DNA of 64,000 bases from Phallusia mammillata (Eukaryota; Chordata; Ascidiacea; Phlebobranchia; Ascidiidae), in the NCBI GenBank assembly GCA_003260075.1, contig QLIY01000057.1:1-64000 (forward strand). Reading direction: 5' to 3'. Below are positions 12,186-25,800 of this stretch, one piece after another. A program made the position numbers and the translations under genes. The notes beneath the pieces are model-generated. The model saw only the letters and a program-made list of their open reading frames with translations. It had not been told where the DNA came from and ran no database searches. The stretch's first letter is position 1, and each line of letters opens with the position of its first letter.

Positions 12186-12436
12186 TTCGAACCCAGGACA
12201 CTCCCGGGGACGAATCCCGATCAGTTTTTTTTTATTCTGTATATGGGTCAGGCGCGCTGGACAATAGGTCTTCTTGGTGGTATGCATAGTTAGGCCCTAC
12301 TTTATATTTTACGTCGAACCCAGGACTCTCCCGGGGACGAATCCCGATCAGGTTTTTTTTATTTCGAACCCAGGACTCTCCCGGGGACGAATCCCGATCA
12401 GGGTTTTTTATGTCTGTATATGGGTCAGGCGCGCCA
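12186..12436. repeat. Short repeat cluster with a GGGTTCGAACCC palindrome
   Basis: A block reading cgaacccagga...tcccggggacgaatcccgatcag occurs at about 12186-12222, 12316-12351 and 12366-12401. A second block, tgtatatgggtcaggcgcgc, occurs at about 12237-12256 and 12415-12434. The palindromic GTTCGAAC core resembles a tRNA T-arm/B box, so a tRNA-derived SINE fragment is possible, but no A box or complete tRNA fold is visible. Confidence 0.6.
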
Positions 12437-13643
12437 GACCGTTTAATTTTAGGGCAAATTCTTTCAAATTGTTGTGTTTGCGCCCTCTTGCGATAGTTGC
12501 AATAGGGGTTGGGCGGTGTGGCGTTACGACGGTAATTTCAGTGTTCATTGTCTTTGATCATGTTTACTCTTACAATAAACTAATAAAAGTAAATTTTTGG
12601 GACACTAGAACATAGAAAGGCGTTACATACACACCAACATATTCAGTCCATAAATCGGCAGCAGGCATTATGAGAATAGAAAGGACTGCAAAACGTTTGT
12701 TAGTCCTCATCGTATTATAACTTATTGCCTTAAACTGAACATTAGAAATAACTAGCAGTGTAACAATCAAACCGTCGCGTTACATTATCCAGTGTGGCGA
12801 AAAGAGACAAAGCACAATGTAAATCTTTCACTCGCAGCTAACATTTTAAACACAGTAAAACAATCGTATGGAAATAAGCACCAGCTAGGAGTAGTATAAC
12901 ATATAATGAAACAAATCAATTTCCAAACAAAGGGTTTGTATTATACACCAGTCAGCTGCACTCTGCAAAAAGTGTTTACAAAAAATTTAGGGTTCGAAAA
13001 TGTAATAATATACACTGCTCTTTTTGTAAATGAACATAAATGAACATTTGGCACATGCAGTGAGTTGTTTATCACATGGTATTTCAAATTGTTTTGAAGG
13101 TACAAGTAATGCTTTCAGACCGAGACGAAAGGAGAGATTTAATTATAGGCTTGTGTTTGGTTACTAACAAGCATGAAACCAAGGGCGCAGTATTAAATTT
13201 GCTTGTTCGGTTGTAAACAGACACACATACAAGGTACAACAAACAGACTTAACGGTATGTGAACGCGTAACGAATATACAACCCATATTCATTTCCAGTT
13301 TGACTTTAAAAAAGAAACTTGCGTAACGCGTAAGGATTGTGCGTGTAGCGGTTTGGCTTTAACCGCTATAAGGAAATTCATAGTGTTATGTTGGAAAAAA
13401 GCTCCAACATAGCCCACCCACAATTTGCTCGCATGTCGTTTTGACCTTTAAGCTGACACTTTCGTTTAAGCACATGCCATTACATGTTTAGGGTTCATGT
13501 AACACAGTTATTGGTTCATGTAACGCTTAAAACACACACGTGTTTGGTTTATTTTCTACTTCAATAGTAAGCCTAAACTAGCATTGTCTGCTTGAAAAAA
13601 TATTGTGCTTTAAGTTATCGGAGGTAACCTTAGGCCCTTAGGG

Positions 13644-13935
13644 CATTGTTTCTCAATCTGGGTGTCGCGACCTCCAAAGATTCGACAGACATTTTTGAGG
13701 AGGTCGCGAACACACAACCCAACTCAAAAAAAAGGTTTCTTAGGTGACATGAGCCATAACCACAATTTTAGGAGTTTTCTGTACAACAAAAAGCCGAATT
13801 GTTACAGTGATGGTTGATAGTAAATGTATGATAAACACACTATGCTACAAAACTTCTACTATGTGTTTGTAAAGGGGTTGCGTTTTGTTAGAAAACATGT
13901 AAAGGGATCGCAAAGCAAAAAAAGTGAGAACCACG
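13644..13935. mobile_element. Degenerate hAT-type element
   Basis: It begins CATTGTTTCTCAATCTGGG and ends AGTGAGAACCACG, the usual form of TTCTCA-type hAT MITE ends, with internal ggtcgcga repeats. The flanking 8-mers (ccttaggg and gctttagt) match poorly, so boundaries are approximate. Confidence 0.5.
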
Positions 13936-16522
13936 GCTTTAGTTTTTCTCGCCTGTTCACAGTGGCTTTGTTTTTTGACGGCGCATATCCGACAAGTAAT
14001 TGTGTGACAGACGCAAAATAATTCGAGCGTAAACCTCAAAATAATTCTTACAGGATATTGTGCAACACATCTACAGTGCTTGCTTTGCGACAAGGCGAGG
14101 CTGTAAAATTTTATTGAAATTGGTAGCATAACCTGATGGCTGTGAATAACCAGTTTTCATTGCACCAGTAATACAATGATCAACGGTAAAGATTTACCAA
14201 CCATCGTGTTAATTCAAAAGAGACAAAATAATATATGCCTCTGCGAAAGAACCAGATCCCACACTTACTTATAATACCGTAAAAGTTGTAACCCATAAAA
14301 CATGCTCAATACCCCCTACACAATTCACAGGCCAGAAAGCAACGGATAAAGGGGATACATTGGTTGGTTCTGCGCAACAAAAGTGGCGGCATTAAACCAT
14401 GCAAGTAATTCATGCGAAAACTTGGCACTGAACAGGAGCAAGTTTCTAAAACACAGCAAAAACGCACCATGGGCGAAAAATGATACATGGCAATACATTC
14501 AAGGAATGTAGGCAATGGCAAATCTTACTGGAGTCTTCTAAACTTTTATTTACTTTTACTTCAGAATTTCAGAATTACGCACTGACTTGTTACTTATAAA
14601 GGTCAACTGTAATTTTATTGCAATTTATTCACCTATGTTAAACCCTCCTTAATTATAAGTAATACAGGAGGTTACGTTTTAAACAACGTATATACGCAAC
14701 CATTATGCAGTGTGGGAAGGGATAGCAGTAAAGTACCGGCGTACCACCCGAAGACAACAACAATGCACTGCACAGTAAATAGCAATAAAACGATGACCTA
14801 CAAACTTATGATTTCATACTTAAGAACAAGCGACAGACGAATTGAACCTAAAAGGTCATTCTGTCTCAACAACTAATACCAAAAATTGTAAAACATTTCT
14901 GAAACAATTGGGCACAACCATATTTTAAATTTGACAATTTAAAATCACATGAAACAAATAAAAACGATCAAAACCAACTTTTCTTTAAACAGAACAGCAC
15001 TATTATTTTTTAATAAAAAAGTAAAACCAGTAGTTAAAACGTTTAATTAAAAAACCAAGTCCTGAGTAAAGCCTGTTAAGTTTTGCTTTTTTAAACAACA
15101 GTTTGTCAATACCCGTTTTAAACAACAAAGACCTTGCCACTTAATTTTGTTTTGTTTTCGTTGCATGCACCAAAAAGTTCGGTGTACAGAATTTCAACAA
15201 TTTAAATCGTTTTCTGTCACAAGTATTTGTTTTGTTTTATATATTTTGTCTGGAAGACAGGGAACGTTATATGTCGCGTCTGGGATCAAGTATTTCGCGT
15301 CTGGAACCAAGTTATTCTTTTGATGTAAATACTAAATATTAAATATATACATATATATTTATACGCGAAATATTTTATCCAGCGTCGTTGTCATTTTTCA
15401 TTTTGGTTCAGCCTATCATTTTACCTGGAAATTCCGACGGGATCACGGAAAACTTACGCAATAACCTTTGTTCACGGTTTTTACGCATGAAATTCTTATT
15501 CGCTTGGTCTCCAGGCGGGCTTCTAACCGTGTGCACGCCACTTGTATAACACGAAAAAATATGTTTATTTGTATGCGCGTGTGCTCGCGCGCGCGTGTGT
15601 CTGGTAATGCTTTTTAAACGCTCCCTTGTCACCCGGCATGCCGTTTACGCTTGACCTTATTGTCCTGCGATCAGGTTACTTGACAGATAAACTTCATGGA
15701 CCGCAATTTTTTAGTTGAATGACAACTGTCATGGTAGGCAACTAAACTTATTTAAGCGTGAATGGTCTTAGTTTGCAACTTTCGTGTTTTTCATGTAAAG
15801 GAGACCGGGGATAATGCGATCCCGATAAACTGTATGGCCTCATCCTAGAGACCTAGAACAATGTACTTACAATCATGTATGACTCAGATACAAAGGCAGT
15901 GTATGTCTGGTATCATTAAATAAAAGCAATTTTAATTGGTAGGATTGTTATTAATGTCTTGATTTTAAATTTGATTTATGTGGGGATTCGAACTACGGCA
16001 GACAGTTCAAAGTGACATTATTCGTACATTATTAGCTGCACTTTCTTTAGCACGTTATAATTCCATGCACCAAACAATCACTTAAAAGCGTTTCGTTGTT
16101 ATTGTTTTGTTATCACAAAAAATCGTCCGACATGTTGACCGAGGTATATGAACAACCAGGTTTAACGGGATTTTTTGTCAATTATTTAAGCTAAAACTTT
16201 GCCTAACGCACCCAGAAAGCAAAGTTGCACAAAAGACAAAAGCTGCAAATCCGAACACAAAGCACGAACTTTAGGCCTGAAATTTACCGAATGAATCACT
16301 TCGACAGGCAAAGCAGCATAAATTTAGATCCACGGAATGTGCGGTTGTTGAAAACAAATGAATAAACACCCTGTGCTCAAGCACATTTTTAATAAAAAAG
16401 TAAGAATAAGATGCAAATACAGTATGGTGGGGATTTGCCCGGTACAGGACTCGAAGCTTTCGTCCCGATATACTCGGATACAAAGTCCAAATTACAAATG
16501 CCAATTTTTATAGGGTATAGAC

Positions 16523-16851
16523 CAGTGTTTCTTAACCTTTTTGCGCTCGTACCCTTTGAGCTTTCATGAAATTTTCTCGTACCCCCTGTCTACAATGGCC
16601 GACGGACAAACTCAGTGTATTTATAACTTACGTGTTGAATGCATGCATTAAAATAGTCTTGTAAGTTCAACAATATTTACAGCACACCAACAATCATTAA
16701 ATTGAAATCAACAACATGTAACAAAGTAACTTGTTACACATTCTTCACAAATATGCTTAAATAATGTATAATTTTACACTGACTGTCGTACCCCCTGCTT
16801 TGGTGCTTCGTACCCCCAAGGGGTACATGTACCCCTGGTTAAGAACCCCTG
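16523..16851. mobile_element. Non-autonomous hAT-type element
   Basis: Ends are CAGTGTTTCTTAACC and GGTTAAGAACCCCTG. The target duplication is gtatagac (16515-16522) and gtataggc (16852-16859), seven of eight identical. There is no ORF. The interior carries repeated gtaccccc motifs. Confidence 0.8.
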
Positions 16852-16859
16852 GTATAGGC

Positions 16860-19800
16860 TATTACAATCGTTTACGCTTCATTGTTTAATAACACATCGT
16901 TTATGCTTTATTGTTTAATTAGTAAATTTGCCAGTAACTTCTTGCTAGTCTACCATATGTAGCAGGGTTTGAGGGTAATTTCGCGAAAGATTAAACCATC
17001 CTCGCATTGTTTAATTAGCTCTATCAAACCGTTCACACGCTCATGTTTCTGTACTCTTATTTCTTTGTTACAAATTTGTTTGTGGCGTTTCTATTGTTTA
17101 GCTTCTTTGTTGTGCATTGGTGTGCGAGAGGCACAAAATTTTCGTAAGTCGGTAAATAGCGCACAAACATAGCAATTTAGAATACAAAATACGTTTCGAT
17201 TGCGAAGTTTGCGCATTTACCGTTGAGGTCGTTATTTTGTTGTTCTTTAACTCGAAAAGCGAGTTGTGTGAAGTGGGCATTCGTAGAGAGCAGAAGGATA
17301 GTGGAAGGTACCTACTCAACTTACCAAGTATTGACACAGCGTCTGCGAAAGTTTCGCATCAGCTGTGTGACAAAGCGTTCAAGAACTTATGGAAATTGAC
17401 TCGCTTGGCTAAACACTAATTCGGTATGTTTGCCTAATTTTCGCAAAACCGCTACCCAAATGCACTTGCTCATGTTAAAATTATCCAAGCGCGCCAGAAA
17501 ATGTCTAGAAAAGACGAATAGTCAAGTTAAACACGTGACAATATTCATTTTACGAATAAAAGCAGAAATACATTGGCATACATAAGAACTTCATAGATTT
17601 AGACAAATTATAGCTTCAAGTGCAGGAAAAACACATTTTTCTATCACAGTAAACAGATATCAACAGAGACGGGCATTTCCAACTTTTATCAAACGTGATT
17701 TAAACCAGACGCAAACAAACATAGCTGTATCTGTGTTTCAAAACCAATCGCGAACTGGCTGACTTAATATGTCACTGGAACAATTGGTGCTTATCTAAAC
17801 AAGCAATAACGTTCGATAAAAGTTGTATATAGTAAAGTTCTAGCTTTTAAAACAAACCGTGGTGGAGATTTACAAAGATTCCATCGGCAACTTATGTTGG
17901 CCAGGAAAACAGTTCGCAAAAGCTTTTAGGACACAATGCGCATGAATTGCGGTTCATCGCGCATTAAATGTTGTTTCAGGCCTTGGGGCCAAGGTTGACT
18001 ATAACGTGGATGGCAAAATGCGACAAGAAAATTTACGAACCCCTTCAATGACAATACTAGGAATAAACAAGGCATAACAACGTGACGGTTTCAAAGATAT
18101 CAAATTCCTTTAACATTATCCTGGACACAATCAACTCAGGACACATAGAGGTGTGGTTTACTGTTTAGTTTAGCCGAGTAAACGCAACAACAGTGGCTGG
18201 TGGGGTTAAAGCTTGTTTATTTTGAACACTTCATTTTCCCTATTCCTGGAGCGTTCCATTACGAGTTTGCTTTTATAAGTTTGCATCAGCATGTGGACGT
18301 ATTTCACCAATCAACAGACAATAAAAAAAGTTACTGGCGGAGTCACATCCATTTCGCCGCAGACATGAGCTGATGTTGGTTTTAACATAAACCCATGTAT
18401 TGTAGTCGACAATGCTCCCTACAGCATGTCAGCCAATAATTTGTATTAGGTCGCCCACGCAAAACAAAAACGGACATCCAAAATCATGATAAAATTGCTC
18501 TTCTTACCGTTCTCAGTGACGACCAGCACAAAAAGTAGCAGAATTCGAAAGGCACAAAACCGCCTTTTCTTTCGAGCGCGTGTCATTCCAAAGGGTTACA
18601 ACAAACAGCTTGGTAAGAAATGTATCTCTTTATCAAAATTTAGTTCCAACTTATACTTTACACATAAAGTATCTAACAAACAAAATAAAACATGTAGAAA
18701 ACAAGCACTCGCGAAATTTTCCCACTAACCTTACAAGAAAGTAAAATCTAGTAATTCATCTGCTCAAATCTCTAGATATCTATTCCAGGTTAGGTTGGAT
18801 CAACTAAATAAATTTTAATAACGTCGTAAGCGCCCGCGATCTCAAAAACGTGTTGGCTGATGTGCCTTTTTCTTCCGACGTATAAGATCTTCCAAAAACG
18901 CGCCACCCAGAAAAGATCGTACTGCCTGGCTGTGTCAATAATAAAGAAAAGAAAGCATTCTCACTTCTTTCACCTGCCAGTAACAAACAAAACGCCACGT
19001 CCAAGTTTGCTCAAGGGAGCTGTTATTCCGATCATACGTCTTTGCCTGGCAAAATTAGGATTTAAAATACATTTTACGTGAGTATTCAAGTACTTTCGAT
19101 CGACGGCGCCGAACGGCATGGTAGCGGCTAAATCCTTGAACTTTCATCTTCATGCGCATGTTACTGGGATGAGCCCGCGTTCAACCGTTAACCATTTTTA
19201 CATTAGAACAATCCTGCCAACCGAGGATAAAGGAAATTGCCGGTTCTTAAGGACTGTTTCGAGTACTGACCTCCTATCACTCACCTTGGAGCGTAAACAC
19301 AATGGACAAAAGGTTTGTGAATCTAGCCAAAAGTAAGAATTTGCTTTGTTTACACAGTCAGACGATACCGAAAAAATATTTTCCCGATGGTGCTAAAGAA
19401 ATAACCTTAAAGTCACCTGGCTTGCGACAATTGCCAATGGGCAACAACACTGCATAAAATTTGTCATTTGCTTAAGATGTGTCCCAGCAGTATCAAACAC
19501 AGTACCCGTAACACAATAAACGGACTTGTTTATGGGCAACCCAATCGGACGTTCGTTCTTCCGGCACTTTGTCAAGAAGAGTCGTTACCGCGTATGACGG
19601 TGACGACAAAAAGTACATGAGTGATAATATAAGCACATAAAATATAACAAGGGCCTTTATGCTGTGCTAAAATCAAAATGCCATTGACTTGATGACTTTG
19701 ACTATTTATCAAGCAACCGCGATAATAGTTCCCTTAGCACCTACTATTTATCGCAAGTCTAGCATGCGAGGACTTTGAGTCAAATGATAACACATTGTGC

Positions 19801-22800
19801 CTCGTATTGCACGGTATTGCACATGTAAATACTTGTTTGGGTACCGCCTAATTCGAAAACCGGACATCCTGTACATATTACGTTGTTTACAACAAACGTA
19901 TACCACAAAATTATCGACGACATGAACCTTAAGAAACGAGCTTTCACACCCGTATAAATTATAATTATATCGATCAAATCAAGCAAAGCAGGAAAAAAGG
20001 GTTCAAGTCGATGCCCCAAACATACACGCCCAAGTATTGGATGAAAAGACAGGAAAGCGCTTTCATTTGTTCCATTTCAGCCTTAGCAAGGCATTCTCGA
20101 GGTTGCCCAATTACAATATATGATACCGGCGCCATTATCCATCAGTTCACCCAGTCTTACAATATACAACTGAGGTAGACAGTATACTATAGGTTATAAG
20201 CTAAAGGGTAAACCAAATGCTAATGGACGCAAAATCGCAGTAAAAAGGCAACACTCGAACGGGTAATAACGACGCCAACAGAAAATTTAATAATTTCCGA
20301 CTCGTAAACACAAGACCTGCTGTTGATGCGTGAGCGAAACGGCGGTTATGACCAGTTGTCGGCCAATTTCTCAGGACCGCATCTATAGTGTCAAAATAGG
20401 CAATGACTGATAACCTTACTTGTTGTTGATGCTTGTTAACTTGATTTGACGGTAGGTTTACATTTAAAAAGACACATATTATTTCCAAAACAATTAGCAT
20501 CACAAAATGGTGATGACAAATATGCTAAACCCATAGTTTGACACATGGAACAATAACATCGTGGTACAAAGTGATACTCTATTCGAGAAGTGATAATCTC
20601 ATGTGCGTGTTATAACACGTCGTAAATCTCGCAATTGCTTTATCCATCTTATTCCATCGCGTTTATCACCGATATCAGTATATTTACCAGCAAAGAAAAA
20701 AATTAGTGACTGTTTCACCTCAAACACACCTCCGAGACTTTCAGTGAAAAGAGCATGACAGATAAAACTTGCCCGGTACAATGCGTCTTGTTTAACGTTT
20801 AACACCGATATAAGCTGATGAGCAATTATTAACCAACGTGTTCTTGCGCAAACCAAGTGAACGAATAATATTATTTATTTGTCTATTGCAAATGTCCCGT
20901 TTTTAATTCGTACTGTGCAAGCGTAAAACCGACAAAAAACACCTGTTGCTTAGTATGTCAACAAAGATTTTTTAACGTATGTAAGCACTCTTTCGACGAA
21001 TTGGTATCCAAAGCAAAGAGAATGATTTTAACAACAGATAGGGATCAACAACCAAGCGAATCCCCACGTGCCTTTGTGTATGCGCTCCAATTTCTGGCTG
21101 ACAGAGAAGTGTTATATTTGGCGATGCCAAAGAACTATCCGACCGGAGTTTGACAACTGATGTAGTGCGCGCAACGTAAAATCCCTAAAGTTTGTCACCG
21201 CAGCAAAGATAGCCATCGACGCCAGAGCCCGCGACCCTTCTGTGCATTTTCCAGTTTTAGGGTTGGAATAGCAACCTTACACCCGAGAGGTTCGAGATAC
21301 TCTTTAGCGCATTATGACACCAGTCTCCAGCAATGTATGTCGTTGTTCAGACTTTAGACGCGAACAAAATCTTACCATAACAACAGTTATGATAGAGAAG
21401 CTTTCCGGCTGTCAAGCTACAGTAAATTGTGCTACGTATGTAACTAACTGTAAAAATCATGAAATCCTAGTGTACTAGGAGCGAATTTAACCGATGATCC
21501 CAAAATCGTGCGCTTGCAATGGAGGCCGATGCCTTTATTCTTATTCTGTTTGTCGTGTTTCCAGTAGTTCTGCATCGAAGTTTCGGTTGGCCGAAACATT
21601 TTCGCCAAATACGCTTTTTAATGATTCCGTTTCGGCCCGCATTTTTTTGAAAATTTAGGCGAAACCGAACTTTTTGATTGCACATTCACACACCTTTTGA
21701 CACAATTCATGCCTAACCTTTCATTTTCGAGAATTCAAAACAACATAAATTAACTAATTGTTGTATCTATAAAATACGAGCCACTTTGTCTGCAAAATAT
21801 TAGAATTTTAGTAAAGCTTACGCATTGTCAAAGTGATTTTGAGTTGTCATAATTGAGTTTACTCGCATCAACAACACAATCTTCAGTTGAAAACATCTAT
21901 CAGAAACGGGATTTCAGGTTGCGGATTCGGTTCATCACTGGTTTTCAGGTCCTAAACCAACCAAGTCACGTTTGGTCGACACTTGAGTTACATGTTCATT
22001 TCTTGTGTGAACTTATGGTACCAATTGGTCTCGTTTTATCGTATTATTAGGTGTAACTTAAACCCATTTTTGAAATTGAAATTGTGCATTTTAGTTCGCC
22101 TTCATAAGAATTACAAGCCAGAATTGTTTAAATGCTTTTGTGTGCGGTTAATTCATTGGTTTTACCGGCTAATCGTTAGAGCATCTTTGAACCTTCAGCC
22201 CAGGAATAATAGCGCTATACTCCAAAAGCCCTAATCGTAACCATCTTGTGTATGTGGCAAATTGGACACGAATCACACTTCGAAACGTGCCCCTCAGAGC
22301 TAACAATTGAAAAAATGAAATATCGTATTGCCCCAGAAATTTACCCCGAAGTCACGGCCTTGACTGTCAATGACTTCCATTGTCCAAAACGTGGAAAAAC
22401 AAGCACTTTCCGCACCAATAAACAGTCATCTCCCAAACCTAGCGGAAAACCTAAGATAATTTGAGCTCTGTGTGAACTGGTACAAAAAGAAATTTGTGTT
22501 TAGAAAGCAGGCTGCACCGCTAAAATTATAACAAAGAAAAAAACAATACGATGTGTAGGCTAAAAATAGTGCATGCATACACGAAGCCTACTCAAATTGT
22601 TTTGCTAGCCGTATGGTTGTAAAACGAATCAACTAAAACTTACCAAACACACTTTCTTCGCGAGAAAACTTGATAGATTGTGATGTTTAAACCGTTTTAG
22701 GGACGAATACCACGAAAAACTAATCCTGAAAAAAATACCGGAACTTGCTACTAGTACATATATATCTAACGCTACAAAACAACGGACATAAGTTGCAAAA

Positions 22801-25800
22801 CATATAAATAAAACCGAGATGTGTGATAATTTCAGAATTCACGTTTGTTGTGGCCAAAGAACATTTAACATGTGGTTCAAATTGCTTTCAAAGGCACTGA
22901 ACATTGTGTATGGTCCAAATGAAACGTTTCTCACCTATACGACTTATCCGCACAGAGCCGTAAAGGTGGGCGCACCAGAATGGAACGTATCAATTGTGCC
23001 TAGCAACGTTGACATTTGTAAGTACATAAATGTGGGAAAGGACAAGAGCGCTCAACCATAACCACATAAACTCGTTTCTTGCTCCAACATAGCATGACTC
23101 AATCACCGTATGTTTGATGATGGACCGCTGATGTATGAGAAAACTTGGAATGCGTTACGAAAGGGATAGTAACAACTAAATAATGCACCGAAGTTTCGGT
23201 TGGTCGTATAGGGGATTTTGACGATGAACATTTTTACTGTGTGACATCAAGTTTCGTATCCCGCTGTTTCCATACATTTTCGTCTCTGTACCCGCGGTAT
23301 TATTCGTTTCATTGCTCTGAAGAAGTCCTACCGTTCTGGTGGACGAAACGTCAGCAGAAATACAAGTTCTTGAAAACAACAACTAGTATTTTGTTTAGAA
23401 TTACACCAGTTGAACGAAATAATTTATTAAATATGCAACCTGGTGAACGAAACGCCTGTTCAGTATCAAGTTTACAGTTAACAATTAACAAATAAAAAAT
23501 ATAAATTAAACCAAAGGCCTTTTTTAATCTTACGTCTATTTTGAACACGTTGTATTCGTCATAGTATAAAAGTCTGATTCTGGAAAAGTATGTTTTCTTG
23601 ATTTGCTTGGTTTTCAAAAACATGCTTTCCACACAATATTTTTGGGTTTGTAAAGTTTGAACATGTATAAAGGTATTTTAGGGCATCAACAACAAGTTTA
23701 TTTGCATTTCCAACATACCATTATGTTCAATACATCAATTACGACTAGTATTCTTGTTTTGCCAAAAAAGGCAAATCACAATTAAAATTGCCTCCGTTAA
23801 GTACGTGGGGACATATCAATAGGTTTTTTATGCAGTATTTCGTCACCACCTTTTTTCCGTTTTCAGTGTATTATTGGAAAAACACAACCCATAACACAAT
23901 CGGAAGGTTCACTCCAAAAGGTAATGTTAAAGGCATCAATTGCAAACATTTTTAACAGTATAGCATTTCGCAGCATGATCACTGTGGACGTTCAACATTA
24001 CAGTACATAAAAAAATCAAGCAAAAGTCTCAGCACATTTGTTTTGTGTTATTTTTATGTAAGTACGGGGGCAAATAAAATCAATTTTTCATACCCGACAG
24101 ATTCACAATAAAATCAGTGTGCGAATAATTGGTCAATTTGGCAATTATGGGATCAGCCCGTTTGTACCACCCTAAAATTATTAACGCTTTTATTTGCATC
24201 ACTAGTGGTCGCTAACACTCCTATGTGCTGAAAATAAAATTTATTATTTAAATCCTAGTCTATACGCTAGGAGGCGATGATGGGTAAGCACGCCCGTCTT
24301 AAGTCTTAATGCCAAATGAGAGTATTTTCTAAATTATTTTGATAGGTCTTTGGAAAGAAAAGGTAAAAATTTGTTAAAACCATGTAACTTACAAGATATA
24401 AGACTAAAAGGAGCTTATATTGGTCTGCATACCAGTTCGCGACTATTCATTAAAAGTTAATTCTTCTATTTATTGTATTTTTCAATACAAACTAATAGGC
24501 AGTAGTAACAAATGGCGTTTTAACTTCTGTTGTTGTTTTTTGGCACGCGAATTTCCACATAATACCAGTTTCATAGGAAGGAAAATCAGCTGCGGTATAA
24601 TGTAAGTGGCCTGTGGCGCCCAGTTTGTTGATATTTCCCTATCACATCAAGTGCAAACGTAAAAGTGAGATTGATATCGGGCCGCTGGACAAGGTACAAC
24701 ATCCGCTGCACGAAAAGTGACGATGCGGTGTTGTAAGCTCGCCAAATTGTAAAAGGGCTTTGCGCCACGACCAAAATAAACTTGACTTTGAGAGTTTGCT
24801 GGTTGCAGGTGACACAAATCCGCCTTAATCGTGTCCTGCTCAAGTTGTGTTCGATCACGATTATCAAAAGCGAGCGTGACGAATGGACGGCATTAGCTCA
24901 TTGGGCCTGACAATGCAAGTCTGTATGTACCTGTCGTTTGGGGTAATAACCAGCTTGTATTGTTGGCGTTGTGTACGACGCGGTTAGCGAAACAAAGCAA
25001 GTTGGTTTTTCATGGTCATAATGAGGCCTCTCCCACGCGTTCAAGCGCAAATAATAATACAATACAATGAATAGGAATAATCATAAAAGTTTCACACATC
25101 ACCCCATTAACCCTGATCTAACGCCAAAAACTTTATGTTTACCTGTAATGAAAAGGAGATTTGTGGTTTGCTACAACAAGCACTTTTCAAAAGGTTGTAA
25201 CCTTTGTTGCCTTCAACAATACTGGACGTGTTTTATTTTATTAAATGAAAGGAAAGTGGTAGACTCAGAAATAAATTGCCATCTCGCGTTGTACAATGTA
25301 TTTTCATCTAACAAAGTGTCATACACAACTTAAACAAACACAGGGCTTTTTACTAACGCACTAAAACCAGATTGTAGATTCTCCCGCCAGCCTACATGGG
25401 TTAAACAGTGCAAGTCATACAATTCCAATGCAACTGCACAACAGACAAACTGCTCATGTGCGGCGGGCCGTTGCGACAGTGTTCGCGAAACATTGTGAGG
25501 TTAGGCTTCACTTGTGTTCTTCCGGTGAAAAACTACATTCCAAAACAAGATACAAATAAGCCCGTGGACTAGTTACGGGGAGTTCTTCGCAATCCCACCA
25601 GGACGAACAATTGGCAAAAATTGACGCCTGTTGACAATACGAACGTCGCCTTATCGCACCTAGATATCGATCCGGCGTTTCCTTTCGGTTTAATTGTCTC
25701 GAAATAAAACGCTTCTACTGATAACTGAAGTTGGCTATCGTGTAAATTGGCGTTCTTTTAGTTAAAGATAAGAAAATGTTGTGCGTTAGTTAAGGTAAGA

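Larger units (their letters stand above)
11162..16522. other. Gene-free stretch
   Basis: Only short ORFs without splice support or recognisable domains. It contains the tripled 36-base repeat at 12.2-12.4 kb, a hAT-like element at 13.6 kb, and AT-rich and CG/TG-rich simple sequence around 15345-15600. A tRNA B-box-like string on the minus strand near 15980 does not fold into a tRNA. Confidence 0.5.

Noticed and set aside
15979..16010. Possible tRNA on the minus strand (GTTCGAATCC)
   Set aside because: The T-stem does not pair and there is no acceptor stem or A box.
21565..23210. A coding remnant in the TTTCGGCCGAAA-rich sequences
   Set aside because: The frames are short and arginine-rich by composition only. 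It looks like a degenerate repeat with unclear ends.
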